From Pseudomonadota bacterium (lineage in GTDB: Bacteria; Pseudomonadota; Alphaproteobacteria; Rhizobiales; Xanthobacteraceae), in assembly GCA_018242205.1 (NCBI GenBank), contig JAFECJ010000039.1, positions 1 through 39,146 of the forward strand: DNA of 39,146 nucleotides, in the 5' to 3' direction. The notes below the pieces were generated by a model, which was not told the DNA's origin, did not search any database, and saw only the letters and a list, made by a program, of their open reading frames with translations. Shown piece after piece: positions 37,301 through 39,146 of the stretch. A program made the position numbers and the translations under genes. The number at the start of each line of letters is the position of its first letter. Within the stretch, counting starts at the first letter, position 1.

Positions 37301-39146
37301 TCCGCGGTCCTCGGCACCGTCGATGTGATCGGCGCCGGCAGCTTCACACTCGACAGCGTTCTGGCCAGCACCGGTGCCGGTGCGACAGGCCACTTCATCG
37401 CGCAAACCACTGGTCCCGGCACGCTCGCCATCGGCACCGCGACCGCTCGCGGCACGCTGCGGCTGCTCGGCGCGGACAGCGTCAGCTTCGGCAGCCTCAC
37501 CAGCCTTGCGCTCGCGGGCGATCCCGCAGACGTCATCGTGACGACCGGCACGGGCGCGATCCTCGGCGGTTCAATCACGGCCTTCGGCGGCGTCACCCTG
37601 ACGGCCGGTGCGAACCTGCCGGTCGGTTCGCCGCTGGCGGCCAACGCGAAGATTACCGGCACCGGCACCATCGCCTCGCCGACGCAGATCACATTGAGTG
37701 CGCGCGGTGACATCGATTGGGAAACCCTGAACGCCGCAACCACCATCGACGTGACTTCGACGGACGGCGGAGCCAGGGTCGGGTCGGCGACCACGGTCGG
37801 CTCGATCACGATGCACGCCAAGCAGGATGTGGCGTTCGACCAGCTCACCAACACCGCTCCCGCCGGTCAGGGCGATGTAACCCTGACGGCCGACAATGGC
37901 GCGATCGTCGGCGGCTCGATCACCTCCAACGGCGCCGTCTCGCTGATCGCCGAAGGCTCGATTACCGCGACCGGGAGGGCCGGCAACGGCGGTACGCTGA
38001 ACTGGTCCGTGCTCCGGTCCGGCGGCAGCATGTTCCTGCACTCGCTCGGTGATGCCATCAGCATCGACGTTGCGCAGAGCGGCGGCAGCCTGACCCTTTG
38101 GGCGAAGAACAATGTCACGTTCAGGCAGGTGACCACGACCGGCAGCGGCGACATCGTTCTGCGGTCCGACGAGGGCGCGATCGTTGCGCTCGGGACCGGG
38201 CTGGTGAATGTCGATGCCGCGGGCTCGGTGACCATGACTGCCGCAACGACCATCACCGGCGCCGAGGTGAGGGCGGGCGGCTCGGTCGAGATGACCGCGA
38301 CGAACGGCCAGATCGCCTGGAACGCGGTCACCGCTGGCACGACCGTGAACGTGCGCTCGTCGGCCGACGTTATCGATATCGCGACGATCACGAGCGGCGG
38401 CACGCAGACCTTGTGGGCCGATGGGAACGTCACGTTCACGCAACTCACCGCCACGGCCGGCGGCGCCGACATCACGTCGAACAACGGCGCGATCGTTGGC
38501 GGGGCGGTTGCTCTGGGCGGCGCGACGCGGATGGCCGCCAAGACGACAATCTCGGGTACCACCGCCACGTCCACCGCGGGTGCGATGGACATGATCGCAG
38601 AGCAGATGATCACCTGGAATGCCGTGAACGCTGCGGGCGGCCGTTTGACCATCACCTCGACGCGCGAGACGATGGATATTCCGAGCCTGTCCAGTGGCGG
38701 CAGGATGATGCTCGATGTCGCCCAGGACATGCTGATCACCCAGATCACGACCACCGGCATTCCGGGTGATGCGGGTGACGTGCTGGTGACCTCGCACACC
38801 GGCCGGATCGCGGGTGGCACAATCGCGGCGAACGGCGGCGTGACGCTGACTGCGCCGGTGTCGATCACCGGCGTGTCGGCCACCGGCGCAACAGGCGCGA
38901 TGGCGATGAACACGAACGGTCTCATCGACTGGGCGACGCTGGGCGCGGGTACCACGATGAGCCTGCGTTCGACCGCAGACGCGGTGAACATCGGCACGGC
39001 AACGTCGGGCGGCACGCAGGCGATCCGTGCTGCATCTAATGTAGCCTTCACGACGCTGGCGACGACCGGAATCACCGGTGACGCAGGCAACGTCGGCGTC
39101 ACCGCCGATGCCGGCTTCATTCAGGGCACGACCGTTGCGGCGAACG
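22301..39146 (+). CDS. Giant filamentous adhesin, leukotoxin LktA family-like, truncated at right window edge
   Basis: The frame is at least 5,615 codons and open at the window end. Residues 1-69 look like an extended signal peptide: a charged N-region, hydrophobic VICCGLATMIAVWP, and probable cleavage after VRA69. The mature N-terminus resembles a two-partner-secretion/haemagglutinin domain and contains FADPYG at 159-164, the FxxPxG signature I associate with LktA-family adhesins. Residues about 500-3100 are Gly/Ala/Thr/Asn/Val-rich beta-helix-like repeats. Residues about 3130-4480 are less repetitive, with paired Cys and helical stretches. Repeats then resume to the edge. Such proteins are exported and mediate attachment. 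ATG 22301 is the first in-frame ATG after a stop at 22238, with GAGG 11 nt upstream. No transporter partner or C-terminal domain is visible. Confidence 0.9.
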   Translation, partial: MGSPSVPERDGPADRDRGWAAALRGTATGVVVTLRQRVPADWRGRIDRFATKVICCGLATMIAVWPVRAQQANVIVTDGRTQTQVQPQGNVTNITTSTVSGANGFNSFSQFGVARGNTVNLQLPNGTQNLINIVRDAPAYVNGTLNSYKNGQIGGNVYFADPYGFVVGRSGVVNVGSLNVSTPTREFVDSVISPSGQINNGAVANLLAGTVPISPDGNIRIRGRVNAVDAVRLTGQNVFVGSRDTASREQATRFASTVNSRGLRSASGIVVRNGSIQIVAANDAKVNGRMSARRGSVSVKAARNVEIGNQANVSVAAKNGQGGSIAVNAGQDIKVAGYGVLSAKSANGDAGTIRLIAQGNLNIDPGATFDASSSAGNGGLVELSAFGRLNIPSGLKINVGSVGGTAGYVLIDPTTMTISDNPLDIGGSTYTSSTVTGWVNSIDAGGTLILCAGSGGGNCNGTFTLESGTTIDGRRTGGGVVNVSISAATITINGTIDTRSYAGALATDVLSASSTASTGNSGSVTLTAPSITIGSTGKIFADVNNNGTSYTAGAVSMVATASDYKAIGVASANATININGTIAARSIGAAATATAQSVYALNSNNTSPGDMATVIGGTLLLNLLPLGLTPGYVQSQANATVNVGGTAHLIAQNDSSGSISLTARTTTVSSDPALGLSNGAFLAGSVVVGSVRNNATVNIANGANISGGGALTVAAVNSATVDIKSATISGIFGQQGAMLVFSVAYADADVNAAATIASGATIAMSGTGSSVNVLARNDNSFAVAANSYARNGGAAGTAVTISDFNSSAVAHVGADIGSAANKVGNVTILAQDETSKNQTSASATAGAGAFADALTALSTVGSAVGQGVQGGGVSPPNAGLLAKLFGFTNFGQAMKLGSTSLPMFAGGVSLSYGTQTSSASIAADLDNNGNRIVATAPRVYASGNVAIGSDTTDAAFLNLATSAVNSPKDGTSLNPSASLAVSAGIAYSEITRNSAAYIGPGATVNAAKVGVAANTALPSPIENINWKDFGSVIDGLLANKSIVTTGANATSGSTGLGIAGSMNYAIFDTNTTAWIGNGAQVTATSTNNNAWSVDLGGLDPNSGAADIVSNFTGPLSVLATTTRETINIAGNFGLLGGNVANGAAAVGASLGMLTDTANTYAGIGQGAIISSGAGVDVEANSFDRVVNASPVNGAGEGINISGLVDVFQLTDRTIASIGSTAQVTASSVTVNAAETLGVYSIAGDLSFSGSSGVGAAVTYNGINTTTKAFIGDNSTIAGTDIDPNQAVVPSAAGFVNTGTLDVDAKTSGNVIAASLVSQVVDSSAPNTPPTPPSSQAAALLGIVRDTVTATISISLSGASAITDTAMDTEAYLDHVTTQRGTASNPYVQVQAVNNSLVVSGSGGAAITLAGKPRPTSGAMSGAIAVASSSNTTLAYIQSSTVNIGSVAVEALTSGLSVVAGIGLSVDTSDSQVSGTLAGSVSATKVRDRVAAYIDNSTVSNVSSGNALVLADQSTMLGTGGGSFFFGGKAGFGLAVTYIDLEDPTAGPATEARISNSSVTGFTDINVIAVSPQVIYAGAAAGGTNTSASLGGSFIFNTLDATTSATISNSGNTALAITANQNVNVVASTNPNDIPIDYNSVFHPNDNQGTAYRANYAADPHDTSASNNTAAALLQSSSAQIISVAGVMEAGEGSAVGIALINNTVGNSHVASISGVTVSAQNAVAVSAGDSTTITSIAAGIGASSDGFAFEGASVSNTITGGASATVGSLTGAPTTIGAASGNIVGSLAVSATNSSNITAIALNLSLSADDPAAGVSISSNNIETNTAAAITNASIYTTYNSSGTFSTGDIVVQSQSSGDILAVAAGMAVSAGGFSANGSVTTNLANGNVKSTVTNSTLYATNNIGVLAANDNAINAVSGAVAIGASTAGIGISVVTNVLGGTSTTGETFATVTNSTLDAAGSGQNGLQIIDGKLVTGATQTSSAPDSPSNSVTPAALANLGQDVRLVHGIAVNAGSRETAISTAVTVGISAGAAVAVNVITTKMGGITKATVTGSALDTNLATSATPPAIDVSARSVTFTNNFDYAIAFGDKAGAAVAVTNLINRSTTASVTSTNIGVLTTVGGNTRTSAGAVTVQAYSWQGSSGVAVGGAGGMGSAAVAGSVATNLFQGTTSATIDHGTINAGRVSVKADGVNGFFAALGGGSLGMSAGVGATVLVATSANTVSALVGDTDPTSAATVLNLTGALVIAANNTTNATSYAIVGAIGGSVGIAAQFSGMFVNNSVDAELRNASATMYGTAMNAAVSVLASETDSIAPTVGGIAGGGSFGAGAAVNLVSFKSNTKALMAGATVHGASTVNVSSNSIRDINPITLTAALSGQVALAATVGVVLVGSGASSDEMSVLNAGASSNDSSSGTLGNAGAVTQTDVVGGVGGGVDGISAQILNSDVTASSIGISATSQMATRNIAGSLSIGLAVGGVGAGVAYTTVSQTITAQATGGSLTAPAISISASAGDHGSGKAVQTLGAAGAGGLYVGLGAAVGKSIINNTVLANLGATTSGGANGATTGTAAVTASDSSSISSYGYGGAGGIAAVGLSLAFANKASHVTASIADSTSVSNMANVAVMATAAGSVSSETIAGAAGVASGAGSSANASDTEIVLAQIGASANISATGTGVLVYASGTPDVSAYSHGEAIGGAGIGVSSAISSASLTITADVGNSTTFSGGPLVVSAVAAVPSGDHSSYAHAIAAGAGALYGLQGSYAEANNTTTVLAYGGTGVTLPSADVSIGAQNDTDQYAEATGIAGGSFAVGVTETKATSSGTTTAYLDTGVVTATSNMGSLSIVASGTDTNVAKSTAGSGGLSAGAAAISTTSTTSTMNASLKGNASASTPTTLYFSGVGVRADHTTNYAATGDAFQASAIGASGGSASNTITSTVNAGVGANLIVNSAGGDMNVIASDTVTKTGGGARAGSGGVAAGAATTSSSTVTQTVNTYVDSGTIFSLNDNPLTSLAKIHIGSFATLTAADTVSLTAGGLFAGGGATSTMSETATLGVRIDAAELFSAGGIDIGSAAVLNASTAANANLYGLMTGAGASTSTVVTSHQTVSVAAGTRIEAWAPITIYAGQSNFAAASGGGGAFSQINASGTTVVYNYALIPINPTYDGNAEAYSYATLTLGTGSLVLGANNVFLGATQGGVSAQGKGTSYNPYLTLFSTENHSDRSISNADASNVAGIGDVMINGRVVAGIHNNTTIVIGVNDALTLDTGLSCQAQSTCWSLTLEQISDPTQFNPVMSYNHQVIQYSLTGGFSPYQDVLGQIATLSGLTTTQVDAAISAHQSITAVNDDTNGTKQRQIDTLIQQAPFASRGSGQVYAFNNILASAGNVSILAKNLYGTNGSVTANGSPQISIDNQGVKFLALNALTITAVTGGNVNFTGSAGESQSLGITYRRDTTGTQPLIRVSASYNTIDNSTGQAVYNGQPLVTTPDIYFNGAVTVVNGLLSITDLLGSVVATQSLTPLVMEMYVPKGAFTFNGGANSIYNLSGDVASQWDSQEFRPTDTLTAVEAAATWLGTYGSVYVGSDTSKHPYRYFYSNSGTTYQDSVVTNYSNADAIFTARMLSLYYNSGSLTSAIFLPMGQPLASQSALATAESTSASNVVLARWERHYYEDQAYGDGGHGGPFNCSGCGTYFQVIHLQPYALQPKTAQSTSVQASSLNFGKALIISADVININGTATVGQTSNYSVNIGADARDTINNILSHSDQLASARSNAAAGKLVDLSGVVSTSASGDVKIGAQYNALTNQIVLSSVVQGTGGYVYLNGKIISTSTSGGQQGNIIVNGGAGTVNVVNTSGFDLVTNTINTGVTAASVVQIVDHLQNQTRWYVYNAGAAAGQQVTTYQANNITTNTYTAGGVNIIGQSGPTGLEYDPAPNMYYQWVDTATLTRPSNTQSNQYNWTFTNTGLTGLNGWTRSAGTLVSNVQSVQNGQATGHLQDSNFQSVMTASGSYYLNSFSTGNACCGTDFGGTWNQEIYTSVTLTLTNTVKASFPIGISFNGGGASSVNVNSTSSIVLNGPINNLQCTTALNATGANSSITVAAGSTNAVVTGTTVTLNGQGGVGTAANPIPVQVYGGALTASSTDHDIAVRSAGPLSINRVTVNTAYANATTGRPEPRGDVYLTASGDITSAQAYNASSPIIVARSIELDSTAGAVGASLVSDGQGGTTLSANPIVLQTWATTFDNGATDGGLLSSTSATGTYIIQPQGDVRLGHLIVPPANTITPAVSSQGPVLIAALNGNILNGITSGGLSTAQQQYLESVWASLGLVNGSGGQAVASYESMVNAAYNDYWQLRNLALADGVTYSISALGTAAIGAQLIAAGTLASGTDLNSTNAQAAIRAEVFKRYNRDQYLLGLKTAAQIGDTVENIVGSQVAASINTLKQQFNASRDAAHQVDDPYAQIIATNALTAALAPGGYTSSFSYSVDHSSVLYTSLTSGSQWSLDQLRYTVGQGATGAPPSIADMPINVSGRQVMLYAPNGSIGSLAPNDVFSFTSVSASNLTDAQKGLLATAGPGQLSVATSTDPTTHITTYTITVKQQSLVIVSPRGPVAAKALNDIYLGSVSDGQDSAGDMLLGSIGVSLFGPVSGAVSAGVQTTAAGGGQVQLHAVGSILGGVAGQVAISGNIANLTLTADNGTIGQSGAAALRLALTGTTVGQIDDAVAAQGIYLNQTTGDLVLGRVMAGQGSSAVELSASGSIYQLASFTDPTQFHISGSTLNVTAGGNVGFNGATLQALQVKITGAITGSAVGALEILSPQSDMVIGSASGTLTSGGAMTLSTIAGSIVINNDITSSGALTLLANATVNFAAGTASDAVIAKSSAGAITLVAATLSMGDYSVLDAAGVLTVTTTGNATVGELRSAASYVAAGNAASIVVSAGGVTTGNIFSNGDGQVDFVTSGTGARLSLTANNIGTTSQRVTVSSQALAATATDGSIYLTAAPDMHATLLSAVLGTVDVIGAGSFTLDSVLASTGAGATGHFIAQTTGPGTLAIGTATARGTLRLLGADSVSFGSLTSLALAGDPADVIVTTGTGAILGGSITAFGGVTLTAGANLPVGSPLAANAKITGTGTIASPTQITLSARGDIDWETLNAATTIDVTSTDGGARVGSATTVGSITMHAKQDVAFDQLTNTAPAGQGDVTLTADNGAIVGGSITSNGAVSLIAEGSITATGRAGNGGTLNWSVLRSGGSMFLHSLGDAISIDVAQSGGSLTLWAKNNVTFRQVTTTGSGDIVLRSDEGAIVALGTGLVNVDAAGSVTMTAATTITGAEVRAGGSVEMTATNGQIAWNAVTAGTTVNVRSSADVIDIATITSGGTQTLWADGNVTFTQLTATAGGADITSNNGAIVGGAVALGGATRMAAKTTISGTTATSTAGAMDMIAEQMITWNAVNAAGGRLTITSTRETMDIPSLSSGGRMMLDVAQDMLITQITTTGIPGDAGDVLVTSHTGRIAGGTIAANGGVTLTAPVSITGVSATGATGAMAMNTNGLIDWATLGAGTTMSLRSTADAVNIGTATSGGTQAIRAASNVAFTTLATTGITGDAGNVGVTADAGFIQGTTVAAN
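37898..39146 (+). repeat. Diverged tandem repeats of about 312 bp in the adhesin gene
   Basis: Units begin with a GAIVGG-like motif at 37898, 38174, 38486, 38801 and 39113, giving spacings of 276, 312, 315 and 312 bp (92, 104, 105 and 104 residues). Within units a W(N/A/E/S) motif recurs (IAWNAV, ITWNAV, IDWATL), followed by a TSGG or SSGG turn. The copies are diverged at DNA level. Confidence 0.75.

Noticed and set aside
35768..38797. Further minus-strand frames (545 and 408 codons) inside the adhesin
   Set aside because: The composition is the same antisense artefact, and the plus-strand frame is uninterrupted through them.

Overview
The window is high-GC DNA that looks alphaproteobacterial, most likely from the Hyphomicrobiales (Bradyrhizobiaceae/Xanthobacteraceae-like). 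This rests on the protein families present and on palindromic intergenic repeats (best copy 17947-18046) of the type scattered through those genomes. The placement is an inference, not a database result. No rRNA, tRNA, CRISPR array or insertion sequence was found.

Region 1 (1-7200, all minus strand) is the most notable part. It carries a SARP/BTAD-type regulator, a small conserved-looking protein, and a tightly packed operon. The operon encodes a DUF1702/UnbL-like protein, an FG-GAP plus ASPIC/UnbV protein, an RnfD/NqrB-like membrane protein (UnbU-like), and the N-terminal third of an enediyne-type iterative polyketide synthase (PksE-like), cut by the window edge. This gene set is the hallmark companion cassette of enediyne PKS clusters, which are known mainly from actinomycetes. 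Junctions are GTGA and ATGA overlaps or gaps of 5-15 nt, so the genes are probably co-translated. The hot-dog thioesterase and tailoring genes, if present, lie to the left of the window.

Region 2 (7201-12784) holds an RND efflux permease and its periplasmic adaptor (minus strand), divergent from a TetR/AcrR repressor. Palindromes in the shared promoter region are good operator candidates. No outer-membrane factor gene is present.

Region 3 (12785-22000) is ordinary chromosomal gene content. It includes an MhqD-like hydrolase and an MhqO-like VOC dioxygenase divergent from a LysR regulator, and a small secreted DUF4844-like protein. It continues with an AraC regulator divergent from an SDR oxidoreductase, an ABC-F ATPase, a small lipoprotein, and a membrane-anchored winged-helix/TPR regulator.

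Region 4 (22301-39146, plus strand) is one uninterrupted reading frame of at least 5,615 codons, still open at the right edge. It encodes a giant leukotoxin LktA-family-like filamentous adhesin. It has an extended signal peptide, an N-terminal FxxPxG motif, long Gly/Ala/Thr-rich beta-helix-like repeats, a less repetitive insert with paired cysteines, and a diverged tandem array of about 104 residues per unit at the right end. The divergent winged-helix regulator and an 11-bp-spaced direct repeat between the two genes suggest that they may be linked in regulation.
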